Assembly (NCBI GenBank): GCA_013298375.1
Contig: JAAFHM010000151.1
Location: forward strand, 1 to 9,975
Length of the DNA stretch: 9,975 nucleotides
Direction: 5' to 3'
Source of the DNA: Ignavibacteria bacterium
GTDB taxonomy: Bacteria; Bacteroidota; Ignavibacteria; Kapaibacteriales; UBA4661
Below are positions 1 to 7,100 of this stretch, in pieces. A program made the translations under genes and the position numbers. Every line of letters starts with the position of its first letter. Positions within the stretch are counted from its first letter, which is position 1. Below the pieces are notes generated by a model, which saw only the letters and a list, made by a program, of their open reading frames with translations, was not told where the DNA came from and made no database searches.

Positions 1-50
1 TGCCAGACCAACACGACCTTTTTGGGCAGCCCGCACCAAGCGCGGAATCA

Positions 51-2093
51 TTGCCCAACACCGCCAAGCCGCATCATCTCTCGCTTCACGACCATGCCGA
101 GCAGCTTCGCACACAAATCCGCCGAGCGGACGTTGCCTATTACGTGGAAGCCGCACCAATACTGACCGACCGCGAGTATGACCGCATCTTCGAGGAATTA
201 AGCGCCTTGGAGCAGCAGCACCCTGCACTTATTACACCCGACAGTCCTACACAACGCGTCAGTGGCGAGGCAGTGAAGGAGTTTCGCAACGTGCAGCACG
301 CCCAACCGATGCTTTCGCTGCAAAATACCTACAACCGCGAAGATGTCAACGATTTTGACCGCCGCGTCAGAGAAATGCTTGAAGGCAAGCCATACGAGTA
401 TTGGTGCGACCTGAAGTATGACGGCGTTGCGATGAGTTTGCGCTATGAAGATGGTGCGCTTGCGCTTGCTGTGACGCGGGGCGACGGCATTACGGGCGAT
501 GACATTACGCAAAATATTCGGACGCTGCCCATGATTCCCTTGCGGGTCAATCCCGTCACCATTGGTGGCGTAGAAGTGCGTAATTTCGAGGTTCGTGGCG
601 AAATATTTATGAAAAACGATGATTTTGTGCGCATCAACGAAGAGCGCGAGGCGGCGGGCGAAAAACTCTACGCCAACCCGCGCAATCTCACCGCCGGAAC
701 GCTCAAACTCCAAGACCCACGCGAACTCGTCAAGCGTCCGCTCCAGTTGGCAGCCTATTTTCTGGCTATCGAAGGCGCGGCGGTCACTTCGCAAGCAGAA
801 AGCATGAGAGTTTTGCGCGAACTGGGCTTCCCAACGGCGCTTCATTCTAGGCTCTGCCCAACGCTGGAAGATGTTTTTGCTTTTCTGGATGAATGGGAAA
901 ATCGCCGCGAGACCTTGCCATTCCAAACCGACGGCGCAGTTATCAAAGTGAACAGTTCGCCGCAGCAGGCGGAACTTGGCGCAGTAGGGCGCTTTCCACG
1001 TTGGGCTTTTGCGTACAAATACGAAGCGAAGAAGGCGCAAACTCGCCTCAAAGGAATATTCTTGCAAATTGGGCGCACGGGGGTTGCCACGCCTGTTGCA
1101 GACTTAGAACCGGTGCTGCTTGCCGGCTCGACCATCAGCCGCGCCACACTTCACAATGCGGATTATATCGCCGAACTCGACATTCGTGCCGGAGATACCG
1201 TCATGGTGGAAAAAGGCGGCGATGTGATTCCCAAGGTAAGCGGTTTTGTGCCAGAATTGCGTCCACCCGAAAGCAGTCTTTTTGCCTTTCCGCACGAGTG
1301 TCCATGCGCTCACAAACAACCACTCAAACGCTACGATGGCGAGGCAGCGTATTATTGCGAATTTGCCGGATGCCCCTCGCAAGTTCGGGGACGAATTGAG
1401 CATTGGGCAGCCCGCAACGCGATGGATATTGAGGGCTTAGGTGAAAAAATTGTTGACCAGCTTGTCGAACTGGGATTCTTGCGCACGATTGCGGATGTCT
1501 ATCGTTTGCACGAACAGCGCGAGGCGCTTCTTGCGCTGGATAGGTGGGCTGCTAAACGCGCCGACAACCTCTTTGCGGCGATAGAAGCAAGCAAAGAGCG
1601 CCCATTTACGAAGGTTCTTTTTGGTATCGGGGTGCGATTTGTTGGCGAGGAGACGGCGAAAATGCTGGCGGAACATTTTGGTTCGATGGAGCGATTGCTC
1701 AGTGCGACGAAGGACGATTTTGTGCAGGTCTTCGGTATTGGTGAGCGCACGGCAACAGCGATTGCGGTGTGGTTTCAAAGTCCCGACAATCAAGCACTCG
1801 TGCGCGATTTGGAGCGCATTGGCTTGAAAATGCACCACGAAGGACGCGCCCTTGCTGACGCGGTAACGCCCGTGCAGGGCAAAACCTTCGTTATCACGGG
1901 AACGTTGCCAACGATGAAGCGCGACGAGGCAAAAGACCTGATTCAGCGCTACGGCGGGAAAGTAGCGGGGGCGGTCAGCAAAAAAACTGATTTTGTGCTT
2001 GCTGGCGAAGAAGCCGGCTCCAAACTCGAAAAGGCTCAGGAACTGGGCGTGAAGGTGATAAACGAAGAGGAATTACGGACGATGATAGCCTGA
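51..2093 (+). CDS. ligA: NAD-dependent DNA ligase LigA
   Basis: Seals 3'-OH/5'-phosphate nicks in duplex DNA using NAD+, in replication and repair in the cytoplasm. All LigA domains are visible in order (residues counted from the TTG at 51). The NAD-binding Ia region is at about 15-75, with YYVEAAPILTDREYD. The adenylation domain has the catalytic lysine motif LKYDG (K122), then VRGEIFM, ANPRNLTAGTLK and the DGAVIKV lysine motif. The OB fold is at about 330-405 (GRTGVATPVADLEPV, GDTVMVEKGGDVIPKV). Then come a Cys-rich zinc finger (417-441), helix-hairpin-helix repeats (about 455-580) and a C-terminal BRCT domain (about 607-678, GKTFVITGTLP). The 680-residue length is normal for the family. 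The frame is open to the window edge, and TTG 51 is the only start codon seen before the Ia domain, so the true start may lie upstream. The first zinc-finger pair is C-x-C instead of the usual C-x2-C. The gene is convergent with the next one. Identity is very secure; the start is not. Confidence 0.97.
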   Translation: MPNTAKPHHLSLHDHAEQLRTQIRRADVAYYVEAAPILTDREYDRIFEELSALEQQHPALITPDSPTQRVSGEAVKEFRNVQHAQPMLSLQNTYNREDVNDFDRRVREMLEGKPYEYWCDLKYDGVAMSLRYEDGALALAVTRGDGITGDDITQNIRTLPMIPLRVNPVTIGGVEVRNFEVRGEIFMKNDDFVRINEEREAAGEKLYANPRNLTAGTLKLQDPRELVKRPLQLAAYFLAIEGAAVTSQAESMRVLRELGFPTALHSRLCPTLEDVFAFLDEWENRRETLPFQTDGAVIKVNSSPQQAELGAVGRFPRWAFAYKYEAKKAQTRLKGIFLQIGRTGVATPVADLEPVLLAGSTISRATLHNADYIAELDIRAGDTVMVEKGGDVIPKVSGFVPELRPPESSLFAFPHECPCAHKQPLKRYDGEAAYYCEFAGCPSQVRGRIEHWAARNAMDIEGLGEKIVDQLVELGFLRTIADVYRLHEQREALLALDRWAAKRADNLFAAIEASKERPFTKVLFGIGVRFVGEETAKMLAEHFGSMERLLSATKDDFVQVFGIGERTATAIAVWFQSPDNQALVRDLERIGLKMHHEGRALADAVTPVQGKTFVITGTLPTMKRDEAKDLIQRYGGKVAGAVSKKTDFVLAGEEAGSKLEKAQELGVKVINEEELRTMIA

Positions 2094-2108
2094 GAAACTG
2101 GATGGCTT

Positions 2109-2152
2109 TTCTTCGCCAGAGAAATCCGGCGGCTGAGGAGTGCAAATACGCT
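2109..2152. repeat. dispersed GC-rich repeat, copy R3
   Basis: This copy lies between ligA and the DUF2127-like gene. Bases 2125-2152 match 2762-2789 (copy R2) at 25 of 28 positions, beginning TCCGGCGGCTGA and ending ATACGCT. Bases 2109-2117 (TTCTTCGCC) match 4097-4105 in copy R1. Relative to R1, R3 has a few extra bases (around 2118-2124) between TTCTTCGCC and TCCGGCGG. The inner CGCC/GGCG pair can form a short stem. The similarity was found by eye; the boundaries are approximate. Confidence 0.6.
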
Positions 2153-2155
2153 ACT

Positions 2156-2185
2156 ACCCAGAGTGGGTGCGGTTTTACTCTTTTT
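2156..2185 (+). terminator. possible weak terminator after ligA
   Basis: In the 104-base gap between the convergent ligA and DUF2127-like genes, ACCCA (2156-2160) and TGGGT (2164-2168) form a 5-bp hairpin with a GAG loop. An overlapping alternative pairs AGAGT (2160-2164) with ACTCT (2177-2181) and runs straight into five T residues at 2181-2185. Either could end ligA transcription 60-90 bases after its stop codon. The stems are short, so this is only a candidate. The first hairpin could also act on the leftward transcript, but no T tract follows on that strand. Confidence 0.35.
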
Positions 2186-2197
2186 AATATTTCACCA

Positions 2198-2671
2198 TCA
2201 TCGTTCCTTCGCTTCGGACTGCTCTTTCTGGTGCAATGTTCGCCACAGATACCACACAATGGCGCTATTGGCAGCAATAACCAGCGATTTTATTATCGTT
2301 GGTTTATGCAGAAAATGATAAATTTCCATGGGAATCAGCGATGCCGTTGCTATCACCATAAACCACTCTGCCCAGCGCTTGCCCAAATACACCCCTACGC
2401 CTTCAATCCACAGCACCACCGCATAAATCAGCGCCAGTAGCCCCGTTGAACGCACGGCATCGCCAAGCAAAAACAATTCGATTTTTGCTAACAGCCAGTG
2501 AAATACTTTTCCGTGCGGGAGCATAAGCTCTTCGTCCAGCCACTCAATAACGGTTTGATACCAAGCGTCGCGGGCATCCAGTGAAAGAAGCGTTACGCCG
2601 ATAAAGACAAGAGCAAAGCCTTTGGCTATCTTGTAAAGCGCTATGGTGCGGAGGTATTTGTTGGAGTGCAT
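2198..2671 (-). CDS. small integral membrane protein, DUF2127-like
   Basis: A 157-residue hydrophobic protein of unknown function, resembling the DUF2127 family of predicted inner-membrane proteins. Four membrane segments are visible at roughly residues 8-30, 76-96, 102-118 and 126-143. The family-like pattern is an opening LRTIALYKIAKGFALVFIG, a central LLALIYAVVLWIEGVGVYLGKRWAEW, then IPMEIYHFLHKPT, and a last helix VIAANSAIVWYLW before a short charged tail (QKEQSEAKER). ATG 2671 is chosen because the family-like region begins directly after it. The frame stays open upstream to a TTG at 2866 that would overlap the guanylyltransferase gene by 8 bases, but that extension reads through a palindromic repeat and looks non-coding. 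No Shine-Dalgarno is evident. It lies 187 bases downstream of the guanylyltransferase gene on the same strand and converges on ligA. No function is inferred. Confidence 0.85.
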   Translation of the reverse strand: MHSNKYLRTIALYKIAKGFALVFIGVTLLSLDARDAWYQTVIEWLDEELMLPHGKVFHWLLAKIELFLLGDAVRSTGLLALIYAVVLWIEGVGVYLGKRWAEWFMVIATASLIPMEIYHFLHKPTIIKSLVIAANSAIVWYLWRTLHQKEQSEAKER

Positions 2672-2730
2672 CGGCGTTTCGTGATGGAAGTTTTCAAATA
2701 ATGAGGAAACAAGCGGGCTTTGGGAAAAAC

Positions 2731-2837
2731 TATACCGAAGAAGGCTGAAAAACTCTTCCCGTCCGGCGGCTGAAGAGAGCAGATACGCTGCCGTCGGGCG
2801 GATGCTGCGTATGCAATTTTCATCCACTTTCGGTATA
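2731..2837. repeat. 107-base composite palindrome, copy R2 of dispersed repeat
   Basis: The outer arms are 2731-2751 and 2817-2837. They pair at 17 of 21 positions by Watson-Crick plus one G-T, with TATACCGAA against TTCGGTATA at the ends. The inner arms are 2759-2770 (CCGTCCGGCGGC) and 2790-2801 (GCCGTCGGGCGG). They pair at all 12 positions if two G-T pairs are allowed, around a 19-base loop (2771-2789). An asymmetric internal loop (7 and 15 bases) separates the two stems. The element lies wholly between the guanylyltransferase gene and the DUF2127-like gene. The arms share 11-base cores with copy R1, and 2762-2789 is shared with copy R3. It could be a REP/MITE-like element or a structured RNA. 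Confidence 0.75.
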
Positions 2838-2841
2838 TGTC

Positions 2842-2856
2842 GCTCGTTAGACGAGC
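2842..2856 (-). other. short perfect hairpin just after the guanylyltransferase stop
   Basis: GCTCGT (2842-2847) and ACGAGC (2851-2856) form a perfect 6-bp stem with a 3-base loop. On the leftward transcript it begins three bases after the stop codon (2859-2861). No T tract follows, so it is not a classical intrinsic terminator. It may be a 3'-end stabiliser or a terminator helper together with the larger palindrome next to it. Confidence 0.4.
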
Positions 2857-2858
2857 TA

Positions 2859-3992
2859 TTAGACAAATTTCTCGCCGCTCTGCTCTCGCAATGCTGTTAC
2901 GACCTTGCGAACGTCCTGCACACGGTCTTTGGGACAAACGAGAATGCCGTCTTTCGTAGCAACAATGACCAAGTTTTCAATGCCAATCGCCGCAACGGAC
3001 AGCACGTCGTCGCCGACGCTATTCATCACGATACAATTTTTGCTGTCCAGCAGCAATGAGCCGCCGACGTTGATATTTCCTGCGCTGTCCGGCTCATGAA
3101 CCCGCTCCAACGCATCCCACGAACCAACATCATCCCAGCCAAAATCCACACAAACAACGGCGACATGGTGCGCCCGCTCCATTAAGCCGTAATCAATCGA
3201 AATATCCGGCATAACGTTGAAAAGCGGCAATGTGCCGGAAGGAGCGCCAATAGGCGTTTCACGGGTTTTTCCTTTGAGTGCGGTGCGTATATCCTTGATT
3301 TTCAAACCAACATCGGGCAGATGCCGCTCCAAACCGCCGACTATCGTGTCTAAGCGCCAAAAAAACATCCCGCTATTCCAGAAAAAGCGCCCTTGTCGCA
3401 AAAATTCTTGCGCCGTGACCAAACTCGGTTTTTCGTGAAAACTCTCCACCGGAAGGGCTTGGAGATTCTGCGCCGTCGTATTGGCTTCGTGCCGGGCGGC
3501 GACTTCGATGTAGCCGTAGCCTGTTGCCGGGCGCGAGGGTTGTACGCCAAATGTGACGATATCGCCTGTTTTTTCGGCATGAGTCAGCGCCGAATCAACT
3601 GCCGCGCAGAAAAGTTCAGTATTTTCAATAAAATGATCGGCGGTCAGCACGGCAACGGAGATTTCATGCGGTTTGAGTGCCGGATATCGCTCGGCAATAT
3701 ACGCAGAGCCAAGCGCAATGCAGGGCGCGGTATTGCGCTTCATCGGCTCGGCAATAATATTTTCCGGCGGCACAAGCGGCAAATTCTCCCGCATGATGGG
3801 TTGCAAAGCCTCGCTGGTGATGATGAAAATATGCTCCGGCGCAATAAGCGGCGAAACCCGCTCTATTGCCTCATCCAGCATGGTTTTGTCGGGCGAGACA
3901 AGTTTGAGAAGTTGTTTCGGTTTGGTGCGGCGAGAAAGGGGCCAAAAGCGTTCCCCGGAGCCACCTGCCATAATTAAGACGGTGCGTTGCAT
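2859..3992 (-). CDS. manC: mannose-1-phosphate guanylyltransferase
   Basis: Makes GDP-mannose from GTP and mannose-1-phosphate in the cytoplasm, feeding GDP-sugar pathways for polysaccharide, LPS or protein glycosylation. The 377-residue protein opens with the nucleotidyltransferase signature GGSGERFWPLSRRTKPKQ (10-27). Other family motifs are AEPMKRNTAPCI (81-92), LTADHFI (116-122), TGYGYIE (157-163), FHEKP (185-189), WNSGMFFW (205-212), ISIDYGLMER (264-273) and GWDDVGSWDAL (285-295). It stops soon after the catalytic and beta-helix region. There is no C-terminal cupin phosphomannose isomerase domain of the roughly 470-residue bifunctional enzymes, so it is a single-function form. ATG 3992 puts the signature at residue 10, as usual for the family. 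No Shine-Dalgarno is visible. Six heptamer repeats lie 19-60 bases upstream. The same-strand neighbours are sprA (144-base gap) and the DUF2127-like gene. Confidence 0.93.
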   Translation of the reverse strand: MQRTVLIMAGGSGERFWPLSRRTKPKQLLKLVSPDKTMLDEAIERVSPLIAPEHIFIITSEALQPIMRENLPLVPPENIIAEPMKRNTAPCIALGSAYIAERYPALKPHEISVAVLTADHFIENTELFCAAVDSALTHAEKTGDIVTFGVQPSRPATGYGYIEVAARHEANTTAQNLQALPVESFHEKPSLVTAQEFLRQGRFFWNSGMFFWRLDTIVGGLERHLPDVGLKIKDIRTALKGKTRETPIGAPSGTLPLFNVMPDISIDYGLMERAHHVAVVCVDFGWDDVGSWDALERVHEPDSAGNINVGGSLLLDSKNCIVMNSVGDDVLSVAAIGIENLVIVATKDGILVCPKDRVQDVRKVVTALREQSGEKFV

Positions 3993-4010
3993 AATGGAAC
4001 AATAGGTAGT

Positions 4011-4059
4011 GTTGAGTGTTGAGTGTTGAGTGTTGAGTGTTGAGTGTTGAGTTTTAAGT
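4011..4059. repeat. heptanucleotide tandem repeat
   Basis: Six perfect head-to-tail copies of GTTGAGT occupy 4011-4052 (ACTCAAC on the leftward transcript), followed by one decayed copy, TTTAAGT (4053-4059). The array begins 19 bases upstream of the guanylyltransferase start codon at 3992, in its presumed leader or promoter region. The unit is not a multiple of three and lies outside any likely coding sequence. A copy-number change would alter promoter or leader spacing by 7 bases per unit. Short heptamer repeats of this kind are known in other bacteria such as cyanobacteria. Confidence 0.95.
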
Positions 4060-4083
4060 GAAAAAAGAGTTGTTCAGGACTAC

Positions 4084-4115
4084 CCCGTCGGGCGGCTTCT
4101 TCGCCGTCCGGCGGG
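4084..4115 (-). terminator. strong GC hairpin after sprA (repeat copy R1)
   Basis: Arms 4084-4096 and 4103-4115 pair at all 13 positions when two G-T pairs are allowed, closing a 6-base loop (TTCTTC). It starts 21 bases beyond the sprA stop codon, a fitting place to end sprA transcription. In the leftward RNA the two G-T pairs become A-C mismatches (11 of 13 paired). The nearest T run on that strand, six T, lies about 15-20 bases further on, so it is not a textbook intrinsic terminator. Its arms share the 11-base cores CCGTCGGGCGG and CCGTCCGGCGG with copy R2, in swapped order. Confidence 0.45.
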
Positions 4116-4136
4116 TCTGCGCACTACTGCAAGCGA

Positions 4137-7100
4137 CTAAAAATTCCGTCCACCGCTTAAATTCAGGCGCAAATCCACCCCGAACTGCGTTGTGGAACTG
4201 CCGGGCGACTGCGCACCTTCGGTCAAATTGGCTTCGTAGCGGAAGAACAAACGCGCCGTTACTTGCTTGCTGATGGTGTAGCGCACCGATGGCTCAAAGA
4301 GTACGCTCGTTGTGCCATCAATGCGGCGCGGAGCATTTTTGGTTGGATCGTTTACGCCTTGGCTTGTCGGCAACACATTGATGGAGGTACGAGCCGAATT
4401 CCGATACGTGGCTTGCAAGGAAAATTCCATATCGTTGGTGAACTCAAAATCAATACCAATGAGCTTGAGCAATCCCAAACCGCCAATTTTCGGCAACTCA
4501 AAGCCGCGCCGCGTGTATGTGACTTGCATCGTGAAATCATTCGCCACCTCGCTTTGCACCGTGCCTTGTTGCGCTTGCGCTATGCCAAAACTTGATTTAT
4601 TGCCCCACCGCAAATTACCGGACATAATCCCATCGACAAATTTATCATCGAACTGCGCCGTAATGCCGATAAGCGGCTCGAACGAACTCGTGACTGCTTG
4701 TTGGTCTATGGTCTCAATGCCAGCTTCTAAGCGCTTGGTTGCGGTGTAGCGCCCTTGATATTTGCTCTCTAAAGAGCCACTGCGCAATACACCCTTGAGG
4801 AAAGGCAAGTTCTCCAAGCCATTCCAACGAATAGCAAAATTGAGATTAGGCAAGAGGCGGATAACGTCACGATATATTGCTGTGGCAGTAGTGGTCATAG
4901 CAATAGATCTATTCCGATGGAAAGGATTTACCTCTAAACCTTCCATAAACGCATCATTCAGAGCATCTCGGAGAAGCCTTTGCCGAAGAGCCGAATCTTT
5001 TGCCGGAATAGATTTACTCGCCTCCTCGTACTGGCTTTTTACGGCTTGCAAAGGATCGAAAGGATTGACAAAGGCAAAAAATGAGCGCCCAAATGTCTCT
5101 AAAACTACCACGTTATTGCGTCCGAACCCAGTTGAGTCTCTCAATCCGCTAGGAGTTCCGTCTCTGACCTTGAAAACAGTCTCATTAAAAATCTGATTCC
5201 GATTAAACTCCACTTTCGAGAGCCACGATAATTCGACCTGCAAACCCGGGATAATATCTCGTTGTGTTCGGATTTCCAGGGTTGTGTTTTTCTTGAAAAT
5301 ATCGGGCAGATCCATGCCTTGCGCTCTCTGGTTAGGCAGGTCTATACCTTGCAGGTTCCTGCTTGGTTCCTCGACCAAACCGAGTTGATATGCCAAACTC
5401 GGTCCTACATTCAAAAAACCTGTACCGCCCTGAACACCAGGATTTATCGCGTTATTCTGCTGGGCGAAGGTGATGTTGAACTGTTCCCAATCAAAAAACA
5501 CGCTTTTGACCGTGCGGAAAATCGCGGCGCTGATGTCCACGTTAGCGGAGGTGGTCAGGAGTTGAGGCTGTTCCGAAGGAAGCGGGAATCCGCCTTGCGA
5601 AGCGCCCGGCGGCGCACTCAGCCCCGGAAAGAGCGTATTGCCTAGGTCTTTCATGCGCACGGCAAACGTCGCATTGATAACATTTTGATACCCGACTGCT
5701 TTGTTTACGTCGTCTGGTGCGTCAGCAGGCTTTGGTCGCACAAGCCGCTCCCATGCGTATTGCGTGGCAAAACTTCCGGTGATAGTGAAAAACTTACTGC
5801 CGCCCATAATATCCGGCAGTTTTGGGCGAAGCGTCAGGCGGAAATTCTGCGCGTGCCGCGTGTCCGTGCCGAGATTGAGCAATTCTTTCCCACCAAAAAG
5901 ACTGGAAATATTGCTCCATGTTTCCCGTGCTGAAAGCACGGGAGTTGTACCTCTGCCATCTTGCACCCACAGTGGCACAAGCGAACCGACCGTATTGACG
6001 CTGTAATCCAGCGTCGGATTTAAGAGACCATTTTCGGACATTTTCCATGAGGTTTGGAGTTGCCGCGAAACCTCAAAATTGAGAACATTCGGGATATTGG
6101 CATTGCTCAGAACTGCCGATTTTTCTTGTTGAAAACTGTTGCTAATCTCTAGCCCCGTAGCAAGGGTATTTGGGAACGGAAAAATCGTCCAACTGCTCAA
6201 CCATGAAAGCGCCGGAATCTCTTCCGTCCAACCAAAGGGCTTGATGGGAAAAGGCTGAAAATTGTGGGAATACGCCGCACGAAAGCGCCAACCTTCAAAA
6301 CTTTTGAGTGCTACCACCGGAGACCGCTCCGTCCGCCGGACGTAGTTGTAATCAACAGTGATGCGATTCAGGAAATCACGAATCAGAAAGAAATACGACG
6401 GGATATTCAGCCGCGCCCCGGCGACGGCGATTTGAAAATCTTCCAAAATGGTCTGCTGCCTTTCGCGGATAGATCTCGCTATACTCTCCGCATTCGAGGG
6501 GTCGCGGCGCAAGCCCTCATTTCTCGCTGCGCTATCAACCGAGACATCATTTTGTGCCAAAAAGCGTGGTTTATCGGTTGATTGATTGTAGGTAAAAGAC
6601 ACGGGTAGTGATGTTCCCGCCCAATCTTCGGGGAAAAAGCGCTCAAACCCGAACAGCCCTGTCACAGCAATGCTTGTACGTTCATTGCGATTGCCAAAGC
6701 GCTCTTCCAGCCGCGTAAAATAGGGCGTTTGATAATTGAAGGTTGCCGTCACCGTGCCTAAATCCGCTATTTTCGCCGTTGCCGTGCCGACGGCTGCCAT
6801 TTGTTGGTCTAATTGCTGCGCTTTGTCCGGCTCGACAAGGCGGAGTTCGTTCACCCACATATCCGTTGTGATGGTCTGAACGGACTGGGGATTACGAATC
6901 CCAAAATTCACAAACTGTATCCGCGTCAGTGTGGGACTGCCTTTGATACGATATTCGCCCAAACCGCCCGCCGGAACAATCGTCAAATTTGCCGCCGTTG
7001 CGTTCAGTTGTGCGATAGGTTTTTCTTTTGTGAGTGCAGATAAATCAATTTCTACTTCTTGCCAGTCCGGTCCCAAAGGAACGTTGTACTCGTAATAATT

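Noticed and set aside
198..1067. 289-codon open frame on the - strand inside ligA
   Set aside because: It lies wholly inside the unmistakable ligA sequence, has no recognisable family motif and is a codon-bias shadow.
2094..2197. Short + strand frame after ligA (from 2102)
   Set aside because: It runs antisense into the DUF2127-like gene and starts inside a repeat copy, with no coding signature.
2672..2866. 65-residue N-terminal extension of the DUF2127-like protein from TTG 2866
   Set aside because: The family-like region begins at ATG 2671. The extension runs through the palindromic repeat and would need a rare TTG start overlapping the upstream gene.
3393..3977. 194-codon open frame on the + strand opposite the guanylyltransferase gene
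   Set aside because: It is antisense to well-conserved guanylyltransferase motifs and its translation is Arg/Cys-rich without domain features. It is a shadow frame.
4011..4059. CRISPR array
   Set aside because: The units are 7 bases, directly abutting and have no spacers. It is a simple tandem repeat.
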